From the NCBI RefSeq assembly GCF_001039355.2, contig NW_019775424.1, forward strand, positions 317,392 to 348,576: a DNA stretch of 31,185 bases, read 5' to 3'. The notes beneath the pieces were generated by a model. The model saw only the letters and a program-made list of their open reading frames with translations, searched no databases and was not told the origin of the DNA. The position numbers and the translations under genes were made by a program. Of this stretch, positions 8,621-20,377 are shown piece after piece; positions within the stretch are counted from its first letter, which is position 1, and each line of letters starts with the position of its first letter. Source of the stretch: Lingula anatina. Its lineage: Eukaryota; Brachiopoda; Lingulata; Lingulida; Lingulidae.

Positions 8621-11182
8621 ATGGAACGTGATACTAGCACAGCAGAAAAAACGTCTTTCGAGTCCACAGAAGCGTCTACGTTCCATATCTCCGACTTAAT
8701 ACAGAGCGACTTCCTGAAATGTTTGCTTTGCGGGAATGAGTACCAGGACCCCCGAATTCTACCTTGTTGCCATTCTTTCTGTGCAAAATGTGTGGAGGCA
8801 CAACTAGCCGATAAATCACCAGAGGGGTTGTATGTTAAGTGTCCCGTGTGCCAGGACGAAATTCAAGTGCCTAGCAGAAAAGTTCATGATTTGGAGCCAA
8901 ATTTCCTCGTGATAAAAATACAGGAGGCGGCAACACGACAAGCATCACAGGTAAAGGACACAGCTCTAAGATGTGACAACTGTGACGAACAGGAGGCGTC
9001 CAATGTGCTTTACTGTGAACAGTGTGGGCAGTTATTTTGCTCAGACTGTAGAGCATCCCACGATAAACTTAAGTCGATGAAAAATCACGTGTTTCGCGCA
9101 GCTGAAGACGCATCAGAGCACGTGGTAGCCGCTATGGTGGCGCAGCCTTTGACGTGCGCAAGCCACCGCGGAGAGCAGCTGGATTTTTTCTGCAAAGAGG
9201 AAGAAACCGTCGTATGTCGTGATTGCATCGTTACGGCTCACAACGGGCACGCATGCGTTAAACTTGCTGACGTCACTGAAGACTGCCGAGGAGTCCTAAC
9301 CAACCTGACGGCAGAAATTTCCAGTTTAGGTGCAAAATCTGAGGCGAACCTCAGTGGCATGGAAGACTATGTGAAAGCATGTGAAAGTCAACGTAATCGG
9401 GTTAAGGAGGGGATCACGCGCCAGGCAAACCTCCTCAAAGAATTGACAGATAGCCATTGTCAGACCCTTCATAAAATTGTGGATGACCACTTTGACACGG
9501 CTTTAAAACCAACAGTTGAACTCAAGGGCAACCTTTCAAGAGTCACCGCCAAGTACAAGAGCTTATCCCAGTTTACAAACAATCTCCTCCTTTGCCGTAG
9601 TGATTCCCTTATGATGGTCCACCAGAAAACCATCAGGGTTAATTTACAAGAACTCATAAAGGCCGCGGTGAATCTTGACTCCTGCGAAGCTCCACGTGTC
9701 CCACTTGTTGACGATGTCGCCTTCACACCCAAACATTGCACGGAAGAGGCCATTGGGCAAATGTTCGGTAAACTGGTCGTGGACTTTACGAAGCAAGAGC
9801 GCCCACCCATTAAGTCGGATGGCGGCGAAATGGCTGGAGACGCCTTCCATTCCCTCTTCGAACACTTTCCAAAAGATGTTGAGTCTGACTCTGAAGAAGA
9901 GGAAAAAAATTCGGAATCGCAGAAAACACTCACCACAGAAAAGGTCCATAGCAGCGGAGCCACGAGGGTAGCAGTCGGGCGTTCTGATACGTTTGATGCT
10001 ACCTCTTGCGAGGCAACGCTGAGACGGTCGGGAGATTATGAAAAACGAGAGCGTAGTCGACGCATTACCCAGTACGAACTCTACACCAAGTTTCAAGATC
10101 AACACAGATCCTCCATGGATATGTTTCACGACGCAGAGAGCGAGGGCATCTCCGCTCCTTTAGACGCTCAGCTTCTCTGTATGTTCAACGCCAGACTCAA
10201 ACGCGAGAAACAGAGCAAGCTTTACGGGGTCGCAATTGACGACCAGGGCAATATTTACGTTATTGACGACTCCAACAAAAAGATGAAACTCTTTGCGGAC
10301 ACTGGTCATTACAAATACGCCATCGACCTGAAACCCCATGCCACCTGGCCAGCAGCAATGGCGCTGCTGCCTAGTGGGAATGTGGTTATTTCCGATAACA
10401 GTAAGGCTGCGTTTTACGACATGCTGTTCCGAAACCCCACCGGCAGTGTCATGATCTATTGGACGAAAACGAGAGAGTTTATCAGGACGATCGGCGTGGA
10501 TAAAATCAAGAAGCCATGGGGTGTAGCCATAAACAGGCACTCGGAGATCCTCGTCTGTGACGTTTACTGCAAATGCATCTTCGTTTTCCAAATGGACGGC
10601 ACATATGTCAAAACGATTCCAATTGGCCAGTGCAAGTGCCCTATGGATATTGCAGCCAGTCACGTCAACGATACCATATACGTTTCGGATTCCAACGGCC
10701 ACCAAGTTGTTGGTCTCAGCGATCACGGGGAGGTGATTATGCAGCATGGCACTCCAGACGTCCCCGGCAATGGTCCAGACCAGCTGAAATTTCCACGGGG
10801 GGTCTGTGTAGACCACTTTGGGCACATTTTTATCGCCGATTCCGAAAACCACCGCGTGGTGGAGCTCTTACCAGATGGTAGCTACAAGAGGACCCTAGCG
10901 ACCGAAAAGGACGGACTGAAACAGCCCGTTGCCATCGCAACCAACTCTAAGGGAATATTGGTAGTTGCAGATTGGAATGGAAACGTGCGAGTATTTAGGT
11001 ATTTAAATGATAGCGGGCACAGTTCTGCCAGAAGTTTTAGTTCGGGAAAAAGCAATAGGTCCGCTTTAAGTTATGGTTCTGCTCGTAGCATTAGCTCTGC
11101 CAGAAGCACCGAGTCGGCAAGGAGTCTTGGCTCTGTCCATTCGTCTGAGTCGGGCCCTACAAACGACCTGGCTTCGGAGTAA
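8621..11182 (+). CDS. TRIM-NHL protein B (RING, B-boxes, coiled coil, NHL propeller, Ser-Ala-Arg tail)
   Basis: Predicted RING E3 ubiquitin ligase, 853 aa in one uninterrupted exon and paralogous to the gene at 3495. The start ATG has A at -3 and G at +4, and it is the first ATG giving the conserved N-terminus. RING ligands are C34, C37, C49, H51, C54, C57, C74 and C77, with normal compact spacing. A B-box-1-like cluster spans 118-157. B-box 2 spans 179-210 (C179, H182, C191, C199, C202, H207, H210). A coiled coil follows to about 350, then an acidic, Ser-rich linker with a run of Glu. NHL repeats occupy about 533-795 and are the best conserved part against paralog A. Residues 800-853 form a low-complexity tail repeating Ser-Ala-Arg/Ser-Ser motifs, absent from A. 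NHL domains of this class often bind RNA or protein partners, but the ligand here is unknown. No intron exists at the site that is split in paralog A. Confidence 0.95.
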   Translation: MERDTSTAEKTSFESTEASTFHISDLIQSDFLKCLLCGNEYQDPRILPCCHSFCAKCVEAQLADKSPEGLYVKCPVCQDEIQVPSRKVHDLEPNFLVIKIQEAATRQASQVKDTALRCDNCDEQEASNVLYCEQCGQLFCSDCRASHDKLKSMKNHVFRAAEDASEHVVAAMVAQPLTCASHRGEQLDFFCKEEETVVCRDCIVTAHNGHACVKLADVTEDCRGVLTNLTAEISSLGAKSEANLSGMEDYVKACESQRNRVKEGITRQANLLKELTDSHCQTLHKIVDDHFDTALKPTVELKGNLSRVTAKYKSLSQFTNNLLLCRSDSLMMVHQKTIRVNLQELIKAAVNLDSCEAPRVPLVDDVAFTPKHCTEEAIGQMFGKLVVDFTKQERPPIKSDGGEMAGDAFHSLFEHFPKDVESDSEEEEKNSESQKTLTTEKVHSSGATRVAVGRSDTFDATSCEATLRRSGDYEKRERSRRITQYELYTKFQDQHRSSMDMFHDAESEGISAPLDAQLLCMFNARLKREKQSKLYGVAIDDQGNIYVIDDSNKKMKLFADTGHYKYAIDLKPHATWPAAMALLPSGNVVISDNSKAAFYDMLFRNPTGSVMIYWTKTREFIRTIGVDKIKKPWGVAINRHSEILVCDVYCKCIFVFQMDGTYVKTIPIGQCKCPMDIAASHVNDTIYVSDSNGHQVVGLSDHGEVIMQHGTPDVPGNGPDQLKFPRGVCVDHFGHIFIADSENHRVVELLPDGSYKRTLATEKDGLKQPVAIATNSKGILVVADWNGNVRVFRYLNDSGHSSARSFSSGKSNRSALSYGSARSISSARSTESARSLGSVHSSESGPTNDLASE

Positions 11183-12222
11183 ATTCACCGGGGCGTTCTC
11201 TCCCTGAGCTCCTGACACCAAAAGTCGACTGAATACATAACATCAATTGGAATAATAGCTCTCAATTAGCAATAGTAATGGACTGATTTTTTAAAAACTT
11301 TAATTTGAACAGTAGGTGGAAGTTCTGAAATGAGAACTGTCATTTTAAAATTCTAGACACCTTTCCGTGTTTCAACGCAGGACAAGGAAGAGCACATTAC
11401 AGAGGGATGCTTTGCCTAACTTTCATGCTCTCTTTGTATGTAATCATTCAATTTTGTTTCATGATACTTCGACAAAATGATTATGCATGGCATTTTGCTA
11501 GACTCTACGGCAGCAATAATTGGAAAAACAGAGAGACAAATTCGAAATATATATTTTAAATGTTAAAGTTAATAATACTACGATAGATAAATTTGCCTCT
11601 AATTTATAGTATTTATTGGTGAAAGTGTAAATTCTATTTCATTTATAAAAGTTTGAAAGGACCGCATACAGAATTTTGACTCGGAAAAAAGAATCCTTTT
11701 TCAACATTTATATTTTTGTTGTTGTTCTCACCGGACATCGGGGTTCAAACTGAAATAATAACACTTACTTGAAAATTAAAGCAAGTTCTCTATTTTGCAT
11801 TTAACATTGATAAGCACTGGTGTTGGTGAAAGATACTAGTCAGTGAGAAGAATTAATCTGTTTTTATCTTTAAATGGAGAGCCCGTTTAAGAGGTACATT
11901 ACTGATATTCCCATGGTCGTGTTATATATTTATTTTTTCCCAGTTCAGTGAAAAAAATACTGCATTTTTTGTCTGTCTCGTTTACCAATATAATTATTTA
12001 CAATTAACTTGGCCTGATAAGAAAGGGCCAAAATAGACGTAACCGCCTCTCAATTACATAGACAAGACAAGGCTGAGAAAACAAGGTGCGTTTCGCATCT
12101 GGAGGCGAATAGATAAAACAAAGTTTAGATAAAACGAACGCATATCACGCTGAATTAAAATCAGAGAGAGGGAGGCAGGCATCAACAATCTACTGCTATT
12201 AAATTGATTGTGGAAAGTCGAA
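11183..12222. other. intergenic region, TRIM-NHL B to cobalamin-binding gene
   Basis: AT-rich sequence without a supported exon. It should contain the 3'UTR of TRIM-NHL B and the promoter and leader of the next gene. I found no convincing canonical AATAAA close to the stop and no clear TATA box. Confidence 0.5.
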
Positions 12223-15200
12223 ATGGATCTAAAGCACATGATCGGGCTATTTGTTTTGGTTTTATTCGATATTGATTCTGTGAAAGGTACGTTGCTTTAA
12301 CTGAATTTTTAAAATAAAATTAGGCCCCTACGTGCATCTGTTTTTTTTTAGTCTGAGATCCATACAGATGGACAATTAAAAGTAAACGTTTCCTTTATAT
12401 ATTGCTGTAATATTATACATGTACCAGCTTCCAAAAATTGAATGATAAGCTGCTTAAAATTCATTGCACAGTTTTCAATACCGTAGCTGGCAATGAGACA
12501 ATAAGTGAATGGATCAATATGGGCGTAACTCATTAGTCAAAAAGTTACAATTTGTGTAGACGGAGGTAATTCGTTCCCCCAGCCATCTGGTTTAAGCAAA
12601 TAATAAGATTTTAGACATAATATAAAACCAGGTTTAAGTGGAACTGCCAACGAGGCAATAGCCAAAGGCAGAAAATGGCTCATGGACCAGAGAAACGCAG
12701 ACTGGGGATGGGGGACAAGAAGTGAGGCCGAAGCCATTCTTGCTCTGCAACTTGCAGACGGCGGCTGGTTCGACAACAGTGACCCGAATGTAGCCGTTAG
12801 CGTCAAACAACTGAACTTGGATCTACTGGCAGCATTAAGCAGGTAAGCCCAGGAGAGAAAGGGTTGTTGTGACTGTTGTTTAAACACCCTAGAGTCGTTC
12901 TGTCTGCCTCAGTGGCAAATCCAAGGGTAGAAGCACAGTGGGCCACATTCCTATACCCTTAACTTTGGAGCCCCCTCTCTCCCAAATAAATATAACAATA
13001 CAAAGAGCGACATAAATCAAAGCAATTTTTGCATATCTTTTCTTTGACATATCATTTACATTTGGTTGGTAATTAAGCGATCCAATTTAGACTAGAACAT
13101 TTGCTGATCATCCCCTTTCCACTTAACAACACCCTGGATCTGAACGGATCTGTACCCCCCCTCCTTGATGTCCATGTACGTAGAATAATACTGCTATAAA
13201 TAAATAAAGCCCTTGTTTAATTACGTGTAGCATTAATGCATGAAATTTTGCTTTCCCAGTGACTCAACACTGGACAAGGAGGAATGGTATGGAGGAAAAC
13301 TGGGCCAATACATCTGTGCCCTGGTGGCCACCTGCCAAAACCCACAGGACTTCTACGGCCACGACCTGGTGGCGATAATGGAAAAACACATGAACGGCTT
13401 CCCACGCCACTACTTTAATCACAACTTCGCCTACGCCTGGGGAGTGCTAGCTCTGTGTGCGGCGGGGGTCGCAGTCGATGATAGATTTGTCCAGAAAATG
13501 GCGAATGATGCCGGGAATTACACATTTGGAATAGGTATTCAAAAGTGAATTAAAACTGCAGAGAATTGGAATTTACTTATTTTGGTCAGATTTCTGAAAC
13601 AACCTCAATATGATGTTATGAGTGATTTATTCAAATGAAACTAGGAGAGTAAGTTGTTCAAAGACGTACAAATTAAAAACAAAAGGCCGAAAGGCACTTT
13701 GACAGTTAAGGTCTGTTGTTTATCACGAAATTTCAAAAGAATACTACTTAAAGCAACATTTAAGTATTATTCCCGGATCACAAACATGTATATTTATGCC
13801 GTTATCAAATTAATTTTGAGATTTTATATTTTCATAAATTTAGATGAGGCAGCAATGTCGGTGATCGCCTTATCATGCGTGCGCAACCAAGCTGACGTCA
13901 CATCTGCCATGGACTTGGGAGTCAAATATATTCTGAACAAGAAGAAAAACGATGGATCCTTTGGGAACGAGTATACAACCAGTCTTGCATTGCAGGTGTT
14001 CATTTTATTTATATTCATTTAGCTCATTGGAAAAATCAATTAAGTGAAATCATTTAAGTTAAATGGCAAATATAATACCCTTAACGTGAAATAAATAATT
14101 AATGTTCACTTTTATTTCCGAGCACATGATATAAAGACGGGACTAATTCCTTTCTCCATTTAAGAGGAGAATGGTTAGGAAATACTGACAATTAGAGGCG
14201 TTTAACGGCATTTCTGTGGAACTAAGAGCGTTTCTGCCTTTTATGAACTATTTTAGCATAATAAAAACTTGGAACAGAATCCATTGTCAAACTAGATCAC
14301 TGAATGTATCTAATTATCTGAAGAAAGACTTTTACTTGAATTCAATTCATTACATTTAAAACAGGCATTTGATGCAGTAAGTCACCCAGACTTGACTGGT
14401 TTGAAGAAAAATGCGATTTCGGTTTTGCTAAAGGCAATGGGTAAGTGTCTTCCTTGACGCGAAAATACACGTGAAACAGGGGAGAGGGCAAGGTAACTAA
14501 TCTTGTCTAACAAGCGCCACTAACGCCATCTGACGTTCGCACAAGGTTGACAGTAACCAACGACGAGGGCCGTGCGAAAAAATGAAGAAAGCTTCATTTG
14601 CGTTATTCCTTCACTGTTTACAGAGAACTCCTCATGTGAATAACATTTCTTGTTTTCCATGTAAATTGTTTTTCATACGCATGAATAGTTATCACCATTG
14701 ATTTTCAAATGTTTGAAAATATTAGTGACATTCAAACATTTCAGTTCCCGGTGTCCCTTTTCTCACCTTGCCACAAGCTAAGGACCCAAGTTTTTGGATA
14801 TTTGTGAATATAGGAAATAGGCAAGAATTTTATTGACAAACTCTCTCTACAATTATTGATCAAACTATCAAACTTGTCATTCCGTTTTTCAAAGGAGAAG
14901 ACGGTTCATTCCAAAGCATCTCCGCTGCTACCCACGTGATGCCAGTGCTGGCCAATAAGACTTACGCTGACATCAGAGTTATTTGCAGAAAAGGTATCAG
15001 CTTACATGTAAAAGACTTCATATTTTACACAAATTATAATAAAATGTGCATTTTTCTCAATAAAACTTCAGAATAGACCGAGCCACATCAAGTTATATGC
15101 ATTTCTTTGAATACAACTTTCGAGTAGAAGGACCCACGTAAATGATGTTGATACGCAGGTCTGCAGGTCTGGGATCAGTTTCCTCCCCCCCCCTCCCCCC

Positions 15201-15326
15201 ACCTTAAAGTAGAACTACTCATAGAGTTTAAACATGAACTTGAACAGCTGCTTCAAGCATTTTTCACAGTCCACGACCCTGCGCTGTTTTAGCTGGGGAA
15301 AGGGGGGTACAGAGTCGAAGACTGAT

Positions 15327-15372
<46 letters not shown>

Positions 15373-17233
15373 CAATTTTCAGGAACTTCTGCACCCATGA
15401 GTACAACCACCCCGGGACAGCCCATTTCATTCACAATAACACTCCAGTCCACACGGCTGTCACCTGGGACCACTCGTCGCTTTACCGTGACTACCAACAG
15501 CGGTACAAGTCTGTACGACGCCATGAGAGAACTGGAAGCAGGCGAGGTCGGTTTCAGGTAATCAAAGAACCCCGTTCAGGCATTCAAGGTCACATGGTTA
15601 TGTCCATATATACAACGGTCTTTTCTGTTTGATGTTACGTCAGTAGCAATTAATGTGCACATGTCCCATATACATGCACATCTGTTCAATGGTTTGGGTA
15701 TTTTCATATGATTTGCTATAGCCTAAATATATTTTATGGTTATTTTGTCAGCTTCGATTTCAAAATGAATAAAGGGAAAGTAGGCCTACGTTTTACGTAT
15801 ACAATTAATAAAATGATATGTGAAAACGTAAGCCCTTCTTAGCATTCAATCGGGGCTAAAAGTAGGCCCTATTTATGGTAGGCCCTATTCAATTTTTGTG
15901 TTTACATTAAGTAATCTTTGTCATTGATGCGTTTCAGTCGACAATAAGTACATCATGTTACATGTAGAGCATTTTAACAAGAATCTGTAAAAAGATATGG
16001 AAAATGATGCTGAAAAATTAGTAACAGCGTTGCAATTCAACCTTGCAAACTACAGAATGGGACAGATTGAGTAGGGCTAACTAGAGGTTAATCTGCCTTT
16101 GCTATTTAAACGGAGCCTGCAACCTAAAATCGACGGATTGATTAAACTGTAAGATACCGATCGTCCGGCTTCTTCTCCATTCTTATTTAAGTTAATGTTG
16201 TAAATGCATCCATTTTTGTAAATCCTGTGATAGTATGCAATGTTTCTCTTCCAAAGTTTTACCAGTCGTCAGACTAGTTGGGGTGTGTCAATCACATCTT
16301 TGATGGGCGTGGCTTCAAGTTCAAAGGAACGTATCTATTGGCAGATATTGCAATCTCCAAGCAGTCCTTTAACAACTAGTAAGTTTTCTTAACTCATCCT
16401 TAAAGAAATCGACACATTAATGATGTTGACAAAAACGGGAAATGCACGTTTTCGCCGTTTTACAGGTATGCCTAGCGCAAACACCCCCGTTATCAAGTAA
16501 ATTGAAGCATCTTGTATAAAGTGTCAAACGTGGCATTTAACTTCTTGTTTATGACACATTAAACTATTTTTGCAATGTTTTAGTCTAAAGTAGGCATATT
16601 GGGGGTACATGTAGGCCTACTGTAGACTTTGTTCACTCTGACAATTAAAGCTCAGAAATGCACGATTTCATATATTCTATTAATTCTACTTTATTCTACA
16701 AGTCCACATCGGGTAATCATAAAACATTTTCTCAAATACAATTGAATGAAGTCACGATGCACTTCCGGTTTTCGTCGTTTTCTTGAAGGGTGAGTATATG
16801 GCTTTTCTTAATGTGAGTTCCTATTGGCATTTGTCATGCATCACATGACAACATTTTCTGTCGGTCTCAGAACAATGCACATTTGAGAACTTTCATAATC
16901 GGGTGACAATTGACAATGCTAATATAACATGCATGTCTGGTATACATTGTATGATGTCTGTCTGTCTGTCTGTCTGTCCGTCTGCCTGCCTGCCTGCCCT
17001 GTCCCTGTCGTCCAGTTGGGTAAAGGAATGCATTAATTAACAAATTAACAAATGGATTAATCATTTCTCTCTTCAAGATATTGTATTATTTCATTACGTC
17101 ATTACTTCCTTTTAGGAATATTAATAATCTTTTTCTTTTTCTTTTATTTATAGCAGCGGATAAATTCCATCCGAATGATGGCGATGGCATCATATTCCGC
17201 CTAGTCACTTACGAGGGCACACTTGTTGGCTGA
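12223..17233 (+). CDS. secreted cobalamin (vitamin B12)-binding protein, intrinsic factor/transcobalamin family
   Basis: Extracellular B12 carrier. Nine exons join in consistent phase to 417 aa: 12223-12286, 12632-12842, 13260-13534, 13844-13995, 14365-14440, 14895-14993, 15383-15557, 16257-16378 and 17154-17233 (TGA 17231-17233). All introns are GT-AG. Exon 1 is a hydrophobic signal peptide (MDLKHMIGLFVLVLF). Residues about 25-295 match the alpha-helical barrel, with repeated motifs such as WGWGTRSEAEAILAL, DGGWF, YAWGVLALCAAGV, DGSFGNEYTTSLALQA and VMPVLANKTY. Residues about 305-415 match the C-terminal beta domain (DUF4430-like), including SLYDAM, WGVSITSLMGV and YWQIL. The length equals that typical of intrinsic factor and transcobalamin. 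The last exon has a TAGCAG tandem acceptor, so one Ala may be optional. Single-gene invertebrate forms predate the vertebrate split, so a one-to-one vertebrate name is not warranted. A partial near-copy lies at 29549-31185. Confidence 0.95.
15329..15369. repeat. poly(A) tract in intron 6
   Basis: About 41 A immediately upstream of the acceptor of exon 7 (AG at 15381-15382). Only about 11 bases of TCCAATTTTC remain as pyrimidine tract. A C-rich stretch lies at 15184-15202. Confidence 0.95.
16956..16998. repeat. (TCTG)n(CCTG)n tetranucleotide repeat in intron 8
   Basis: A TCTG array grades into TGCC units, with one transition variant between the blocks. Confidence 0.93.
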
Positions 17234-18207
17234 AGAAATGGTGAAATACGTTTTTACAACACCTTTGGCATCAGAACGTCAGCGGTATCTTTGCGCGATC
17301 ATACCTTGGATGGTTGCAGTGTATGTTTTTAAACTTTAAAGTCTATAAGGTGTCTTTCAATATCGTTTCAAACCATTTCCTTAATTGCAAGTGCAATTTG
17401 TTCATACATTGTGTTTTAAAAATATAGAATAAGACTGAAGTCCGTTAACCACACTTAATGTGCCAATTTTTGTAAGCCGTCAGTAAAAATTTGTAAGGAT
17501 ATTTAAGGTCTCTAACACTCATATAATTTACACCCGTAAAGTGAAATATAGGGGCATGTTCATTTCTAAGTGTGTTTTCCGGCCAGACCTTATGGAATAT
17601 TATACGGGCATTTTCCTTATATCACCACGTTGAACGCTATCCAAAAATATTAAGAAAAGTGGGATATTGTTTACTATTTTACTATCACTAGTGCCACCGG
17701 ATTCCTTCAAAACTATGGGTCGTGATAACTCTGTAAACGGTTAACGATACTGTTTGATATACCCTTGTGAGAAAAATGTTGAGCATTAAAAAAATGAAAA
17801 TTTGCTGTATATAACTCCACTGTTGAATGATGGAACACATTGGACATTACTCTTAAACTCCGGATGTGAAGCTGTCAAATTTGAGAACATTTTTGTCACA
17901 TTAAAAATTTCGAAGAGACTTTTCGGCAATAAATTTACAAATATACCCCAATTACAAAAAAAAAAAAAAAATGTGCTGTGCTATCACCTACGTTGTCCAG
18001 TATTCCACTTAGACAATGAATGGAAGGGCATTTCAGCAAGACACAACCATGGTCAATATTGCCGTTATGGAACTCCATCTTTAAGTTGTCATTACGTTTC
18101 AATATACTTCTTTATACAGTTTTTACCCACCTTTAAAATTACTTTGTTATTGTGCCTAAAAATCGTCCATAAAAAAAAACTAAGGCGTAACATCACATCC
18201 AATGCAG
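17234..18207. other. shared convergent 3' region
   Basis: It lies between two genes that point at each other. The cobalamin-binding 3'UTR starts here. ATTAAA at 17785-17790 is the only signal-like hexamer I noted, and at about 550 bases it is far from the stop. No conserved protein is apparent in the open frame around 17802-18230, which includes a Lys run from an A tract. Confidence 0.45.
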
Positions 18208-18213
18208 TTTATT
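18208..18213 (-). terminator. poly(A) signal of the subtilisin gene
   Basis: TTTATT on the + strand is AATAAA on the coding strand, about 195 bases after the stop codon at 18408-18410. Confidence 0.6.
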
Positions 18214-18407
18214 CCGGAAGAAAAACTTGAATTCACTGACAGGAAAAATAAACTTATTGTCCAGACTCATGTGACGCCATGCTTACAGTCCCATTGTTAA
18301 ATTCGAATTATCTTGAAATTTGTCAGTGTTAGAGTTACCAAGTAAAAGTGAAACCGAATATATGCCTAAGTTCTGCTTTTCCATAAGGTATTGCCTTCCC
18401 ATGGGGT

Positions 18408-20330
18408 CTAACAGCCAACGTACAGAAGCTTGTTTACAGTGTGGCACTTGTTGTTGCAGTTGCGGGTGGTGGTCTGGCAGCAACTGGCCCCCGGGCGGCT
18501 AGCAGTTGGGACATTGATTTTGCCCTCGCTGGCGCTGAAAACGTCAATCATATTCCTTAATACTGTATAATAATGATAAATAAATCAGCATAGAAAGGAA
18601 ATATGAAATAGATACATACAATCAGCAAAGTTACAAAAAACGCACTCACGTGTTAGTATATGCTCATGATGATTATTAGCCCTGCTTAAATTTACTCAAT
18701 AAATTACGACTTTTAGTTCCAATAACGTCCAAGTGAAACCAAACTGAATAGACATTATTGCCCTTGTTTTAGGGTTAATCAACAATTTATTAACCATTAC
18801 TCCAATAAATATATTTCCAATAAAGTATATATCAATTATGTGGAATCCATGTACTTACTTGGTCTCAAGCCACTCTCTCACTTCAGCAGGAGTGGGATTT
18901 CCAGACTGGTTACCAAGGAAGACCGCAACGGCACCGGCCTGGTATAATATAAAAAAAAGCCAACATGATCAATATTGTCATCTTAAGAGATAGGCCAATT
19001 CTGAACGGTTTTGAGCTGGTAGCAATGGATATAATAAGCATTTTCTGTGTCTAATGTGGGGGAATACTGTTAAAATAAAACCGAGTGAGAATCGGACCTA
19101 TTTTGTATCTGCCCAGTTTTTGGTCGTTATAATGAGATATAACTGTGTATAATTCGTTTCTTTGGGATGTACATGTACATATATGTTAAAAACAGTTGAA
19201 CTTTGCACAAAGCATAAATCTTCTAATCGATACTAGTGCGGATATAGCAATGCCAGGAAATCAAGTGAAGGTATCGATGCTAGAGCTCACTTATTTTATC
19301 AAACTGAAAAATACGTACCACGTGTGGGGCGGCCATGGATGTTCCTTAAATGCCCAAAAATAATACATTAAGATAGTATTGTGCAGGTGCATTTACACAT
19401 GTATTGCCTATGTATTTCATATGAATGATATATCAAATTTAAACGTGTATTCAATTGCCAAGACTTTCTCATTATCAACTCAAGGGTCTGAAAATGGTGA
19501 AAAGTATTTTTAAAATTTACAAAAATTAAAACACAACCAAGGAATGATTTTCATTTAATGGATGATCTGCAGCAGGCTACTTGAATAAAGTAGTTGTCGC
19601 TCCAAAACAACACCCACATAAAATTTTATGTGAGATACGCCCCTATTCCCACTTAATTGGGCAAATAAATGATTTATCTTAAGCCAAAGTAAGTATCCCT
19701 TACTTACCGCTGTAGGCTACAGATCCAGAGTTGGTCTTGGTGCGTGCGCCAAGGACGCCGACTCCCTAAAATAATAAATGATAAAAATCGTGAATTTCAG
19801 GACTGCTCACTCTTTATAAATAAGTCTCCGAGGTGATATATGAAAGATGTAAAAGACACTGCAATCACAGGCAGGCTGTGTAGAAAAACAAGAATACATT
19901 TAGCGGGAATGAAATTCACGGTAAATTTAGGGGTTTGTGCGAGAATAAATGAGATATAACGTACCGGTGCAATGATGTCCACACATCTACCGTGGTTCGA
20001 GAAGCTCGCCAGGTCGTCCCTGCTGTCACTTGCTGCAACGCTGATTCTGTAATAAAAGTGATCCACCTAGATGTATATGTCAGTGATATTCGGTGATAAC
20101 TATACCATATATTGCTTTACAATAGTTACTTGGAGGTGAAATATATTTAAATAATTTAAAATCACCTAGAGAGTTGGAGACACACGTGCACACGCGAATG
20201 TTGGAATTTCTTGGAAAGAACTTTATCACACAGTACTTCAATACTTACACATCAGCGGCTCTGGCTGGAGATTCTGAGCATGCATCAGCACCAGAGTTGC
20301 CAGCTGCGACAACCATTGTCACGCCCTGTA

Positions 20331-20377
<47 letters not shown>

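Noticed and set aside
9469-10852. long minus-strand frames across TRIM-NHL B
   Set aside because: Shadows of the NHL and coiled-coil coding sequence. They show no motif of their own.
13240-13548. stand-alone 102-aa gene (also at 30192-30500)
   Set aside because: It is exon 3 of the cobalamin-binding gene read into flanking introns. The splice sites fit exactly.
15234-15632. 132-aa frame with a Lys run
   Set aside because: It reads through an intronic poly(A) tract and then exon 7 in the wrong frame.
17802-18230. 142-aa open frame between the convergent genes
   Set aside because: AT-rich, contains an A-tract Lys run, and has no recognisable domain. It lies in 3'UTR or intergenic DNA.
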